The notes under the pieces are model-generated. The model saw only the letters and a list, made by a program, of their open reading frames with translations, was not told the DNA's origin and searched no databases. Position numbers and translations under genes: made by a program. Positions 1 to 11,131 of a DNA stretch of 64,000 nt are shown here, piece after piece; position 1 is the first letter of the stretch, and every line of letters starts with the position of its first letter. Origin of the DNA: Rusavskia elegans (Eukaryota > Ascomycota > Lecanoromycetes > Teloschistales > Teloschistaceae); assembly GCA_011316305.1 (NCBI GenBank), contig SAUG01000127.1, forward strand, positions 62,001 through 126,000. The letters run 5' to 3'.

Positions 1-1121
1 TGAAAGGCCTGCCGGCCACACCTTGGTGGAGGAAGAGGTCCTCGATAGTGGAATGGAGAGGACCTAGACCCAAGGGAGCATGAATCCATCTGACTTGAAC
101 ATCACTGGGTTTTGTGGTCGTATATCGCGAGATCTCGGAGAGGCGGCACTCGTATGTTTGTGCACATTGCTCCTTGAAGTCTGTGATGAAAACCTTGACG
201 TCGGATCGATAGGGGAAGTAAAACCTTGCTAGGCTCTTGAGCTTATGTTGGTCGCTGTCTTTACCAAGCGGAGAACGCCATGAGGCGAATGCATTCCACC
301 ATAAAGGACTCATCTGTGCTCTTCTCAGATGCTGCAACTGGCGGTCCAGCGCAGGGGCCAAGAGTTTGTGTTTCGCGAGCCGAGCTTCCCTCTCTTTCTC
401 CTTTTGCATGTGCTCTACGGCTATGGGGGCGAAATTGGTCAAAGCATCTTGGGTGTCTACACTGCCTCGTAGCGGAATATTGCGCGAAGGTCCTGAGATT
501 GACGTATACTTGGGAGAAGCAGGTCCGTTTTCGTACAAGGTAGATCCACTGATAGCCGAAGATGTTCGCCGTGAAGCGTCGCTCACCCTGTGCCTCGTCG
601 CTTGCGCAACGAGGGAAGGGTGTTCTCTGGCACCGGAAGAGAAAGATGGGGTAGAGCTACGCCGTTGCCATGGAGAGGGTATAGGGTGGTGCGTATGACT
701 TGCAGGGTCGTGGCTGTAGATGGGTTCGGTAAAGAGGACGTCTTTATCTTCTTCAGCCATATTCCGGCGTTCTGGCAGTCTTCAGGGAACAAGTCGTATT
801 TGCAGTCGAAGAGGTCGTCGCTCGCTATGTAGGGTCTCGCTATATCGAGATGAACCAAGTGGCGTTGGCGGGAGTCTAGCTCTGGGCGAGATGTGGCAAG
901 GACGCTCGAACTTAAGGAACAATCGAAGGATCCCCACAAGGCGAAGATACGACATGGTGACCTTCTGGAAGACAAGGCTAGGCTTAGACAACGTAATGGG
1001 ACGACCATGGGCAGAATTGGAGTTGATGAAGAATGCCTCGAGATGTGCCGGAGTCGTAGTCAAGCCGGGGACGAGACCAGGAAGGCCGAGAGGCTGGCAA
1101 TGTCGGATAATCTTCGTCCAT
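1..1121 (-). pseudogene. CorA-like (Mg2+/Zn2+ transporter-like) protein, 5' part, frameshifted; runs off left edge
   Basis: The minus strand from 760 to 1 is one open frame of 253 codons with no stop before the window edge. Its text (EKEREARLAKHKLL, SPLWWNAFASWRSPLGKD, RFYFPYRSDVKVFITDF, RWIHAPLGLGPLHSTIEDLF) resembles the N-terminal soluble region of large fungal CorA-like membrane proteins; this family call is from memory of the pattern. Upstream, homologous-looking text continues in other frames with no room for introns: MDEDYPTLPASRPSWSRPRL from 1121, then RPITLSKPSLVFQK and SYLRLVGILRLFLKFERP (around 1055-900), then DLFDCKYDLFPEDCQN (around 810-765), then AEEDKDVLFTEPIY from 760. At least three frame changes (near 1060, 890 and 760) suggest a pseudogene. 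The membrane part would lie outside the window. If the frame changes are assembly errors, this would be a normal gene starting at 1121. Confidence 0.6.
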
Positions 1122-1855
1122 TGAGAATGGAGGATTTGTCAGGCTGTCAGCCTCATTGTTGTACAATCTCCAAATTCGGAGACGCATCGTCCCCTACGTC
1201 ATCAGCATAGCTCCCTGCTGTTTCAAGGCAAGGTAAGCGTCACGTCGCCGGATCACTGATTCCGCGGCTTTCCGAGCGGTTGACGTGTGGGGACAAGTGG
1301 CCAGGGGCAGCAGTGCAAAGACGTGGCGTCCGACATATAAATGTAACGCTCAGAGCATACCAACAATATAGTAACAGCTATCCAAACAGCATAGTATTCA
1401 CTACAGAAGTAGACTCCTGTCGGGTTGTTCTGAGCCCCTTGATTCTTTCGTGCATTGATTATCATTGGAAGCTCGACTTCTCAAATCGTGTACCTTTCGG
1501 CTTCGCCTTCCGCCTTCCATGCTGGGCCTTCTAGATCGGGTAAGGTCTAGATCGAAGGACACCCCCGCAGTCTGCACGCTGCTCAGTCATGGCGGTGTAG
1601 GCGACCTGGACGAAAATAAAACCAAGCTGACTCGGTGTAACTCGCGAAATTCCACGTAGGTCAATAACTCAGCCTCTTCTGGGGAACCTTGTTTCTTTAT
1701 TGCCAAACTATATGCGAGACTGCCCAGTCTGCTTCTCACCATTCCCTCCACCTGTGTTGTCTTGACTATAGAATCCGAACTCACTCGTGTTCGAGAGTGA
1801 AACCCACCAAGGCTTCGAATAGAGAGAATAGGGGTTCCCCCGATTAGGAGACGAA
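1122..1855. other. Intergenic region, divergent upstream DNA
   Basis: This lies between the divergently oriented CorA-like gene and the Zn2Cys6 regulator, so it should carry both promoters. I see no convincing coding frame, RNA gene or repeat here. Confidence 0.5.
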
Positions 1856-3837
1856 ATGGCGCGCGGCATCAGGTGGAGTCAAGGTTGTAAGACTTGTCGG
1901 TAAGCGCCGCGCTTCGAAGATGTTGGAACACTGTGCTGACGGAATACTACGAATGCCCTAGGCAGCGGAAGCTCAAGTGTGGTAAGTGCCAGTCCGAGTG
2001 CCGCACCTACTATACTTATAGAGCCATGGCAGATGAGAAGCAGCCGTCATGTTCCGCTTGCCAACGCTTGGGCGTCACATGCCCGGGCCCACAGAAACGG
2101 ACCACCTTCATCCAGGAGTATCCAAATAAACGCCGCAAAGCTCCAAGTAGGCCTCCCGCCCTCGGATCTTCTACCCACGCACCGCCGCTATCTCAACAAG
2201 CCTCTACTACCTCCCCACCATACTTGGCAGTTCAGACTTGGCTATCTGGCCGGTCTCTGCTTGCAGCACAGCGATGGAACCTCACCCTGCCAAAAGAAGC
2301 CTATTACACCAGTCTCTTCGTCAGCAAGTTCAACAACACCGTTCCGGCAGGAGTGTGGAGTCCCTTCTCGTGGCTCAACTACGGTGTGGTTGCCCATAGC
2401 GGCGACGCAAGTATCTCGCACCGCTTCGCTCAGAACCTGACGCAGGCCTTCTTTGGACATTACTTTGCTCTTCCTCGCGTGATGAGTGCAGCCCAAGTGG
2501 GTTATGGTAGGAACCTGCTCACACTGAGGAAATCTCTGGATGTCCCTGAGATGATTGCTAGCGAGGACCTTTTCCACGGGATTTTGACGGCAGGTATATT
2601 CGAGCTGGTCACGCAGACCTCTTCATCTGCCTGGATTATACATATTATTGCATTGGCCAAGATCATCCAAGTAAGCAAGACGCGCAAGGCCCTGGCAAGC
2701 TCACGAAAGTGCCCCCTTGAAATAACCTCACTTCTAGAGTCGAGGACCAAACGCATACCTATCATTGTCAGAAAAGTCTGGAATAGCCTTGTGCCATTCA
2801 GTTTTTGTAAGAATCTTGCATCCTGGACCGCCCAACCGTGTATATCCAAGATTCTAATCCTATACATCCTTAGGCCGTATTTTCAACCATGCATCGCAAG
2901 AGGACATTCTTCGACAACCCACAATGGCGGCTTATCGTATCACAACTTTTCCCAAGCGGTTTGTTGAAGCGGCTTACGGACATACAGTACGTTCCAGTAT
3001 CATATTTCACAGTGCCTTTTATGCAACCAAACAGACATTGTTGATCCGCATCCCAGCATACAAGTTCCCGGTCTTCTCGAAGACTTTGACAATCTCTGTT
3101 GCTCAGAAGCCGCTCCATCAGCCACATTCTCGACACTCAACCATCTCCGTGACCGAACGATAGAACTTATCAACTCCCTCTTCGCCTGGCGTTGGGAATG
3201 GGAGCGTCAACACGCTGATCAAGTTTGGGAGATTCCTTGCTCTCTAACGAGCCAAGCTCCCCATGACAAAACCACGGGCAAAAGCATCTACTCGACTCGC
3301 TTCGAATTTTCCAACAGCCTGCGTATGGGCGAAATAGGTCGCTACAACGGCATTCTCTGCATCCTCCTCAACCTCTTACGCGACATCTGCGGCGACGAGG
3401 ACGACGCCCACCTCAACCTACTCGACAGGCGCACCCCCACGGATCTGCTCTATCGTGCCCACCGTTCTCCGCTCTGCCTACCGTCTGATTCTGAACTATC
3501 GCCACGAAACGCGGGGGCCGAGCATATACGCAGCGTCGAGAAGGCTTTGGATAAGGAGACGCATGTCTCGTCAACAGGTTTGATTGTCGTGTTGATGCTG
3601 AACCTGACATACATGGCTCTCCCGGCAGGTGATCCGCTGAGGTTCTGGATTCAACGGATATACTGGAACAGCAGTAGTACTAGTGGGAGTAAATTGTTGG
3701 TACAGGATAGTCTTAGTGGGACTAAATTGTTGGTACAGGATGTCGAGCCTGAGGAAAAATTACCAGATCCACTGCATTGGAAGAGACGGTACCTGCCGCC
3801 GAGCGGAGATCAAAGAGGTGAAGAAAGGATTATCTAG
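1856..3837 (+). CDS. Zn2Cys6 (fungal binuclear cluster) transcription factor, 6 exons
   Basis: Predicted exons: 1856-1899, 1962-1981, 2033-2670, 2738-2806, 2874-2958, 3035-3837 (552 aa). Splicing of the first three gives a textbook DNA-binding domain, CKTCRQRKLKC followed by DEKQPSCSACQRLGVTC (residues about 11-38), with all six zinc-ligand cysteines. Exon 2 is only 20 nt and sits inside the cluster. A basic, proline-rich linker follows (KRRKAPSRPP), then an alpha-helical regulatory region typical of these factors, including text such as DIVDPHPSIQVPGLLEDFD and NSLFAWRWEWER. The protein should act in the nucleus as a pathway-specific regulator; the target is unknown. Near the C-terminus a 36-bp tandem repeat encodes SGSKLLVQDSL then SGTKLLVQDVE. 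The junction between exons 5 and 6 is least certain: GTATCA at 2937 with acceptor 2997 or 3012 is an alternative. The frame is intact from start to stop. Confidence 0.85.
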
Positions 3838-4179
3838 CTCCAATGCGAATACAATGGTCAGATATAAAGGGCCTCCACGTAAGTGCGATTGAAGTTGCTT
3901 AGCAGCGAAAGCGTATCAGAGACTTTCTGAGATAATGTAATCACTCCTTCGATGATTCTTGAGCAGATTCAGTCAGCGCACTGTCAATAGTCCGATGTCT
4001 TTCAATTGGCCCCTTGAGCATTCGTTCCACGTCACTTTTATCTCAACTTCAATCTGTGCAGAGCACTCTCAAGCACGAGAGCGTAACCCCGGCAGGACAA
4101 CGCGGAGCATGGCGGTAGGTGCCGAAATGCAGGATTACGGCAAAGCCCTACAATCCCTCATCCTGCATGCACAAGCAGA
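3838..4179. other. Intergenic
   Basis: Between the regulator and the GST-like relic. I see no gene, RNA or repeat. Confidence 0.5.
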
Positions 4180-5255
4180 ATGACGTTGAAGAAAGCTCGC
4201 CTCTCATTAGTCCGAATCATGGGTGACCAACACCTCTTGTTCTTGGCTTACCTTGATACAGCGCATCCATCCCCAACTATATCGATAGTATACCAGCCTT
4301 CACCCGAACACTCGCAAGCCCATTCTCCACGCAACACAACGCAACACACCATAGCCTCGTCAGAAATCACATTCTATGACCTCTCCCGCAAAGTCCCCAC
4401 GAAATGCTGGTCGTTCAATCCATGGAAAAGTGAACCCCCATCTCCCTTCGTATTTACCTCCTCCTCCTACACATCCCTATGCAGCCCCTTCCCGCGCACT
4501 AAAAACCCCGCAGCCCGCCTAATCCTCAGTTACAAAATAATCCCCTGTACAACCAACTTCCTCGAATGCCCGACATCGCCGCCCACCACACCGCTCTCTC
4601 CATTCCGCCCAACTCCCCGGGCAGCTCCACCCTCCTCGCAACACCCTACACTGTCCCCACCATCCGCCTCCCGGCCACTCTCACCGTTCCAAACCCCACC
4701 CCCAACACCACCAACTCCAATAACAACCCCACCCCCGCACCCAACGAAACCGCCGACGAATACATTATAAACTCCGCCCTCATCGCCCAAAGACTCGGAT
4801 CCCTCTACCCTTCACCACCCCTCCCTCTCTCCACCCCAGAACAGAAAGCCATCGAAGCCCTGGCCCACTAATCGTGCGGATCATCGGTCCCGCCATCCTC
4901 CCCGGCATAACATCAATCCTCAACCCGCAAAGCACCGAATACATTATTTCCACATGCGAAGCCGCATTCGGCGTCCGCATCGTGAAGCTCGAAGCGGAAT
5001 CCGCGTCACTTTTGGAAAAAGCGTGGGGGGGATGTGAGGCCGTTGTGGGAGGAACTAGGGGGGATATTGAGGGAGAAGGGAGGGGCCGGTTGTGTTGGGT
5101 GGCGGAGGTGTATTATGCGGATTTCGTGCTGGTGAGTATAATTGTTTCCTTTGGAACGGGCGGGTGCGGGTGCGGGGGAGAGGTTTGTGGGTGTTGATGA
5201 GGCGTTTGGGAGGTTGTGGGAGGCGTGTAGGGTGTGGATTGAGAGGGATGATTGA
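4180..5255 (+). pseudogene. Ure2/glutathione S-transferase-like protein, decayed by two frameshifts
   Basis: The family pattern of fungal GST-like proteins is readable across three frames. Exon 1 gives SSEITFYDLSRKVPTKCWSF followed by NPWK. An intron at 4430-4513 follows, then RLILSYKIIPCTTNFLE. At about 4567 one base is missing and the frame changes to PDIAAHHTALSIPP, continuing through PYTVPTIRLPATL and YIINSALIAQRLGSLYP. At about 4869 a second base is missing (reading on gives a stop, EALAH then TAA) and the text resumes as VRIIGPAILPGITSILNPQS and VYYADFVL. An intron at 5132-5180 (phase 0) leads to RFVGVDEAFGRLWEACRVW and a stop at 5253-5255. The N-terminal thioredoxin-like and C-terminal helical domains are both represented, so an essentially complete gene has been inactivated. 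The frame is open up to an ATG at 4180. The position where relatives usually start reads ATA (4351-4353), so the start is also in doubt. Confidence 0.75.
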
Positions 5256-5537
5256 TGGGATCTTGGGCTGAAGGAAGGTGGGTGGGCCGCGTGGAAGTGT
5301 GGAAAGGGTGAGAAGGGGAGAGGGTTCGGAAAGGGGTGGGACGAGGAGAGGGTTGAGAAAGGAAAGGACTCCACTGTCCCAATCTATTACCATTGTTCCG
5401 TTGGCGGCTGTCTCTAGGGCTGGGATATAACAGCGGCGGATTGAAACATGAGCAATTGCGACCTCGTTGTGTGTCAAGTGCGGTGAAATTTGAATCTCGA
5501 TCGTCGAATTCAGGGTTCTCCTCCTCCTGTAAAGTTT
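5256..5537. other. Intergenic, G-rich then neutral
   Basis: Convergent 3' ends of the GST-like relic and the F-box gene flank this stretch. No gene or repeat is evident beyond a purine-rich run at about 5260-5370. Confidence 0.5.
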
Positions 5538-7389
5538 TCAAACGGCTCGCTGTGTCCTCATATCACATCCAATCCATCTCGCATCTGCATCCACCACAAA
5601 CCCTCCATCCAGAGGATTCGGCGCATCATCTCTCTCCAAACGTTTGATCTTGATCGAACTCTTCATCTCGAATCTTTGACCTCGGTCCTCGCAACGATGA
5701 CGTAAGAAGCAAACCTCCAAGCTGGTCAGACAAGAGTAAGGATTATGGGCGAAGAAGCTTTTGAATAGATCTGTAGTCACTTTCTTTGCGGGTTTGACGT
5801 TGAAAGGTGGCATACCACCTCTTTCATCGGGGTCTGCGAGGTATTCCGCCGCGAAGTCTGAGACCTCGCTGTTGAGCTCGACGAAAATTCTGAGGGTATC
5901 CAGGCGCGAAAATGTTGCGATATCCTTGGCATGATCGATAGGCTAGAAATAAATTACTCAGAAATCATGATGAGACCACCCCCAAAGGGCCAAGAAATAC
6001 ATACCCAACGGCCATCTAAAAGAAGGAAGTCGATCGTCAATTCTCGCAGCTCGGGAAGCTTGGTAATTTCGCGAGCCATGCACCGGTGCACAACATCCGG
6101 GTTACCGTGTTGTCGCTGTGTTCTGTTGATAGATGCATGGTAGTAGAGCTTCCGTAGTGTCCTATGCCTGGTCCCAATTAGGTGGAAGATGTCTGCGAAA
6201 GCAGAGCTAAAGTCAATTATATTCAATTCGTGTAGATGAGGGATAGATCTGATAAAGTTTTCCACTACAAGAAGGCCATCACAGGTCAATGGTCCTTGGG
6301 CCCAATGAGTATAACGGCGATCACCAAACCGCACTCCCATAGTCAGTGACTTGAGACTCGTCAGACTATTTCCAAAATGTTCAAAAAAGTGCTGTGGACA
6401 GCTGATGCCTAGATCCAGGCGGCGGAGTCGACTCCAATCCATGCACTGTTTCCACAACTGGCAGTGCTCAAGAGTAAATTCGTACGTCTCGGGTGGGCCC
6501 GAAAAAGTCAATTCTTGAAGAGGTGGCAGTCTATCCGATGGTTCAAGAGGCATATTGAGCACATGTGGACGAGCGGTGATGCCCGACCACTCCACCTGAC
6601 GACTCATCCAGTTGTACTCGAACTTGATGTCGAGTTTTCGAAGGTTGGGACTCCTCAACAAAACCTCTCGCAACTCGGGGAGCTTGGAGTATTGTTCCAG
6701 CTGGCTAGTTGCCGTGACGGTGGCAGTGTGGTTCAGAATACAGAAGCTCAGAGAATGGAGCAACGGGGAATAGAGGGATCTTTTATCGGTAATCGGGTGA
6801 TTATGAGCATCCACTGAAAGAATGACATCAGGCCACCGTTGTTCCAACTTTGCGATGATTGCTTCTGGGATCGGCCTTTTGATGTTCCAGCTGTAATCTG
6901 GTGAGTGCCTCATATCGTCTTCGAGTTGGTAAGTAGATGATAGAATTTACCTGAAAGATTGCAGGCGATGCAATTTCTCGATCACTTTCTCGAGGTCACC
7001 AGGTCGGAAGTCATCACTGGTCTTCTTCAACTTGCCGAAATTGGTATAAGCTCGTCTGGTATTGGACACGACCAGGTCTCGCACATGAAGAGACAGATTG
7101 TCGCTCGGATCGAGCAGTCTCTGGATACTGTGTTTAGTTGACTTGAACTTCTCGTCCTCATCACTGAGCTCCAAGCAGCGGTACAATACAGGATCTACAT
7201 AGACTTTGTTCGAGCGTGATGTAAGCCTGAGCGCCAAGAGGGAATTTTGAGACTCCTGGAGTAACTAAGAATTGGTCAGCAAACAAGTAGTAAGATGCAA
7301 CCAACGATTACAGAATTAGGGCTGACCAAGTTGTTAATGATATGCCAGATGTCTCCACCAAGGTCAGCAGGGAGCCTTGATTCCTCCAT
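5538..7389 (-). CDS. F-box/leucine-rich-repeat-like fungal protein, 4 exons
   Basis: Minus-strand exons 7389-7327, 7264-6951, 6908-6005 and 5942-5538 give a 561-aa protein. The start (MEESRLPADLGGDIWHIINN) leads directly into an F-box-like helix set continuing in exon 2 (LLALRLTSRSNKVYVDPVLY). A long middle region has irregular leucine-rich repeats (LPELREVLLRSPNLRKLDIK, LPPLQELTFSGP, LTSLKSLTMGV, IPHLHELNII, LPELRELTIDFLLL). Known role of the family: the F-box binds Skp1 and recruits substrates to SCF ubiquitin ligases; here function is inferred from architecture only. Intron 1 (7265-7326) and intron 3 (5943-6004) are phase 0. Intron 2 is best placed at 6909-6950 (42 bp) to keep the frame; the acceptor at 6898 would break it. 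All frames join without a stop, so the gene looks intact. Confidence 0.8.
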
Positions 7390-8557
7390 TGCGGCGGTAG
7401 CCAACACCAAATAGAAATTAGATGAGCCTGGAGGACAGTGATAACTAGCAGAGACAGTGTATGAGAAAGAGTGACAAGTATACCGCCTTGAGTCCCACCG
7501 AGGCTGTCTGGTTAGAACAAGAACGGGTACCTCGATGAGGGATATCGTCCTAACGAATGCAAAGACGTTACCCTAAAGCTGCCACGTTGACTACCTTAGC
7601 AATGTCATGTTCAATAGGATTATGAGCTTGGAGTGACTTGGAGCTATTATGTGCTCTGGATGTGTTAATTGCCGTGCCCACATCAAAATCTATTATTTAG
7701 ACAGCTTGCTGTCTTTCTACCGTCGATTTTTGGCATTAATCAGTCACGCTAAAATATCTACCCGCTTATCCATTGGCTGTGAAGTGTTTTCGCATACGTC
7801 CGATATATCCGGCGTACCATCAAAACTCCAGACCTCCATTTGGCGCTGCAAGGTGTCCACAATCCTGGCCAGAGCAAGGATCCCTGAGTTGTTCTGAACG
7901 AGGCTGTGTATCATTAGCTTCGATGAGCCAAAATTTTGTGCCCCCAGTTATACTGGTCTCACACCCAAGGCCGAACTACCGTTGAAGGATTTGTCGCCTT
8001 CGGGGCAGTGGAACCCTGTTGTAGCGGTATGGTTATCTGTATGTTGTACAAATTCACGTCGAGTATTGCCTCAGTTTTGCCTAGACCCTATTCGACCTAG
8101 TACTACTAAAGAGGCTAGACCATCCGTGCGTGGCGCTCGCTATACCTTTTTCGATAAATCTTTAGTTACCTTATGCATATCTCCACATAAATCCAAGGAT
8201 CAATCTCCATCAAGATATAAGATATATACCGGTAAAATTCGATATACGTGGGCCGACAGGGCTGTGAGTAGTATCCTGACTCTTTTCAACCTAATTAATG
8301 TTGTTTAGTGTCATCGGGCTATCCTCCGAACAGTGATTATCGGGTCTGTCTCCGACTGGACTATCGTAAAGGGAAGACCGTGGCAGCTGGGTGCATAATT
8401 GGAGATCGAGAGGTCTTAAAGAACGGGCCATCGACGACGCGGATACCAAGGGAGAGTCTGTAGTCTTCGTCGCCATCGTCCAAGAGCGAGGAAGATGACA
8501 CGGCTTTTTGGCAGTCCGCTATGCTCGAAGATAATACGTGACACCTCCCGAATTAGG
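7390..8557. other. Intergenic, possible degraded repeat
   Basis: Upstream DNA of the F-box gene, then a mildly AT-rich stretch (about 7650-8290). It resembles neither coding sequence nor the strongly CpA-depleted repeats further right. No RNA gene is recognised. Confidence 0.4.
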
Positions 8558-8788
8558 CTATCCATCCATACCCACAACAAACCCACCTTTCGACGCATCT
8601 TTAGGCCACCGCCTACGATTCCCTCTCATGATAAGGCCAGAGAGCATGATACAGAACAAGACAACAGTTGTAACGCAAACAGCGATGACGACTTTCGACT
8701 CTGTATCCAGGGATTTCCCTTTTCCACTTCTTCCCCTGATGCCACCACCACAGGCGCCTTCGCCTCCACCATGTGTCTCACTCGACAC
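8558..8788 (-). CDS. Hypothetical single-span membrane protein (partial model)
   Basis: A 76-codon minus-strand frame starts MSSETHGGGEGACGGG and contains one clear hydrophobic segment, VVIAVCVTTVVLFCIMLSG, at about residues 33-51, followed by a basic stop-transfer stretch (RGNRRR). A glycine-rich N-terminus, one span and a basic tail fit a small membrane protein. Possible flanking exons lie upstream (minus strand 9056-8830; a GTATAG...CAG intron ends at about 8791) and downstream (about 8476-8291), but I could not join them in one frame. I do not recognise the family. It may be one exon of a larger gene or a chance frame. Confidence 0.3.
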   Translation of the reverse strand: MSSETHGGGEGACGGGIRGRSGKGKSLDTESKVVIAVCVTTVVLFCIMLSGLIMRGNRRRWPKDASKGGFVVGMDG

Positions 8789-9190
8789 GTCTGCTAAGAA
8801 GGGTGATTGGGAACTAAAGTTGATATTACTATACCTTATCCAAGTCTGATATCCAGCAGCAGGCCCATGAATGTGGTCGCAACACGAAGAATGCGCAGCT
8901 TACGCCGATCTCGAATTCCTGCTTTGTCACGTGGATTCCTAGGCAGAGGCTCAGCACGGATGAACGGTGCTTGCTCCCATACCCCAAGCCTCTAGCCTTA
9001 TCGGCTGTGTATTTTGCCACTGGCAGTCCAGCCGTTATATATGATCCTTTGACCACCTTACGAGCTGTGGTGCTTGGGCTCGTACACTAATTCAAGAGCG
9101 GTAACATCCATCACGGAGAGAATAACTGTACATGGCGTACTCACGGCGTGCGACCAGAGAACCCCAATCACCACCAAATCAGGACATGCA
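8789..9190. other. Intergenic or unresolved 5' exons of the small membrane protein
   Basis: Contains a minus-strand open stretch (9056-8829) that could be 5' exon material of the small membrane protein, and the 3' flank of the permease gene. Nothing else is recognised. Confidence 0.35.
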
Positions 9191-11028
9191 TCAAAGATCC
9201 CGCTTGACGAGGACAACAGGCCCATCATAAACAAACTTGCCATGAGTATGGTAGTAGAGAATTGCAAATATGACGACCGCTCCATATATGGCAACACTCC
9301 AATTCATCGTCGTTGCCTCTGTGGGCGTGAAAAGTGGCCAGAAGCTGAAGAAGTAAAACAGGATCAGAAACATCACCGCAGCTACATTAACAGGAGCGCC
9401 CCATTTGCCCAAGCTCCATCTACGCGGCCGCAAGAGCTCGCCTCGCCATCGTTTGATAATGATGCAGGAGACGGAGATGGTGTAGGTGGAGAAGAGCGCT
9501 GCAGCCCCAAGGGATACGATGGCGTTGAAGGCAACAGCGCTGCCAATATTGATGAGGGATAAAAGACAGGTCACGATGAAGCACACGAGGATGGAGTTCA
9601 ATGGGATGGCCCAGCCTGGTTTGACCTTTGCCCAAATCAGCAAGGAAAATATGACATGGACAGATGTGTTGTTGCATCGGCAGATACTCACATAGCTCAG
9701 TACGGGCGAAAATGGAAGTCCGCGATCGCGCGCAAAGGCGTACAGCTGGCGAGAAGCAGACGCTACATTGTTCACCGTATTGCAAAGCGTCATCGAAGCG
9801 ATAACGACCGTCATGACCGTCGTCCCCGCGCGACTACCGGTCGCGTTGTAGAAGACTTGGATATATAGCTGTCCTGTCGGCGTGCTGATAGCGGACTCGA
9901 TATCGCCGACGGAAAAGCAGAACGTCAAGATCATCACGAAACCCGAGACGGCACTCAGGACCATCGACCATACCATGCCAAGAGGGAGGATTCGAGAAGC
10001 GTCTTTGATCTCTTCGGCTGTGCCAAGTATCAATCAGTTCAACCATGCACGAAGAACACTGCAGCAAACTTACCCATATGCACCACGCAATCCGATGCAG
10101 TCATCGAGTACACCGGCCCCGTCAATCCAATCAGCACCGAAAGCCCCAAATTCGGCCAGCCGCCATTGTTCTGGAACTCCGTGAAGACGACCTTGGCTGG
10201 CGTTCTTGGAGCCATAACCCACAAAGGTATGATGATAGCAAAGAAGCCGACGAAATGCAGGACCAGCATGAACACCTCGATCCTCGGTAGCTGTTTTGCC
10301 AGAAATATATTCAGACAGATAGCGACGGTGGCAACGGCGATCACGAGGAGGGTGCCGTGCCAACGCTCGAACGTGTAGCCCGGGGCATTGAGGAGCATAA
10401 GCCCCTGAATCTGGCTTGCGATTAAGTATGAGCCGCTAGCGATGCCAGTTTGCCAGGCGAGAGTACCGAGCCAGCCTAGAAACATCGCTTTAGCATACAT
10501 CACGTACTTTACAACGACACCCAATCCTCGAAGACCGACGAACCCGTCAAGAAGCTTAGGAACTTCTGTATACTCGGAGGCGCAAATTCCGATAACCAGT
10601 GATATTGCCCACCAGACGTCGGAGCCCTTGTGATATCAGCTCCCCGAAACGTTTTTCCTTGCTCTCAGCACGGACAAAAACGACATACATGGAAGCCATC
10701 TCGGCCAGCGAAAGTACAACTGTTGCCATACCCACAGCAGCCACAACAAACATCCATACCAGACCGGCAAGTCCCCCATTGACAAGGCCGTAGGAGACGG
10801 TACTACAGTCGAAGGTTAGCCTTCATGCCCGATCCCGTCACCGAATGTCTTCTAGACTCACAAAAGCACAGTCTCCCAAGACGCAAGAATCACAACTGTA
10901 AACGACAGCACGGACAGAAGCTGGAAGTTGCGCTGTAATAACTCAGCGCTTTTGCTCCGAGACATCTCGATAGCCAGACTGTAGGAACCTCATACCAAGA
11001 TTTCCTGTTTCTTGCCAATGCGCGTCAT
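9191..11028 (-). CDS. APC-superfamily amino acid/choline-type permease, 7 exons
   Basis: Minus-strand exons 11028-10996, 10932-10862, 10802-10689, 10626-10544, 10475-10074, 10017-9692 and 9625-9191 join in frame to 487 aa. Hallmarks of the fungal amino acid/choline transporter family: SYGLVNGGLAGLVWMFV in an early span, MAPTSGGQYHWLSEFAP, LAWQTGIASGSYLIASQIQG, TGPVYSMTASDCVVHM, AEEIKDASRILPLGM, and ASRQLYAFARDRGLPFSPVL. About 10-12 hydrophobic segments are present, so it is a plasma-membrane transporter; the substrate cannot be read from sequence. The start at 11028 (MTRIGKKQEIL) is chosen because an upstream ATG at 11131 (MAENYSEKEAVALESLEDCR) is one base out of frame and hits TGA. Relatives usually carry about 35 more N-terminal residues, so that text may be the real but frameshifted N-terminus. 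The intron at 9626-9691 is 66 nt with no stop, so its retention would be tolerated. Confidence 0.8.
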
Positions 11029-11131
11029 ATCATACCTATCTTCCGCCGTTCCGGCCAACTCCGAAACCTCAGCGACAATCCTCGAGGCTCTCCAGCGCAA
11101 CCGCCTCTTTTTCGCTATAATTCTCCGCCAT
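11029..11131 (-). other. Out-of-frame upstream ATG segment of the permease
   Basis: An ATG at 11131 opens 20 codons and stops at TGA. In the adjacent frame the sequence IVAEVSELAGTAEDRYD runs straight into the permease start. This is either a short upstream ORF that could dampen translation, or the original N-terminus broken by a one-base change. Confidence 0.4.

Noticed and set aside
237..1210. Plus-strand open frames at the left edge
   Set aside because: They are shadows of the minus-strand CorA-like gene, which has clear family-like text.
5006..5541. Proline-rich minus-strand frames
   Set aside because: Opposite strand of the GST-like relic's G-rich 3' part; low-complexity composition only.
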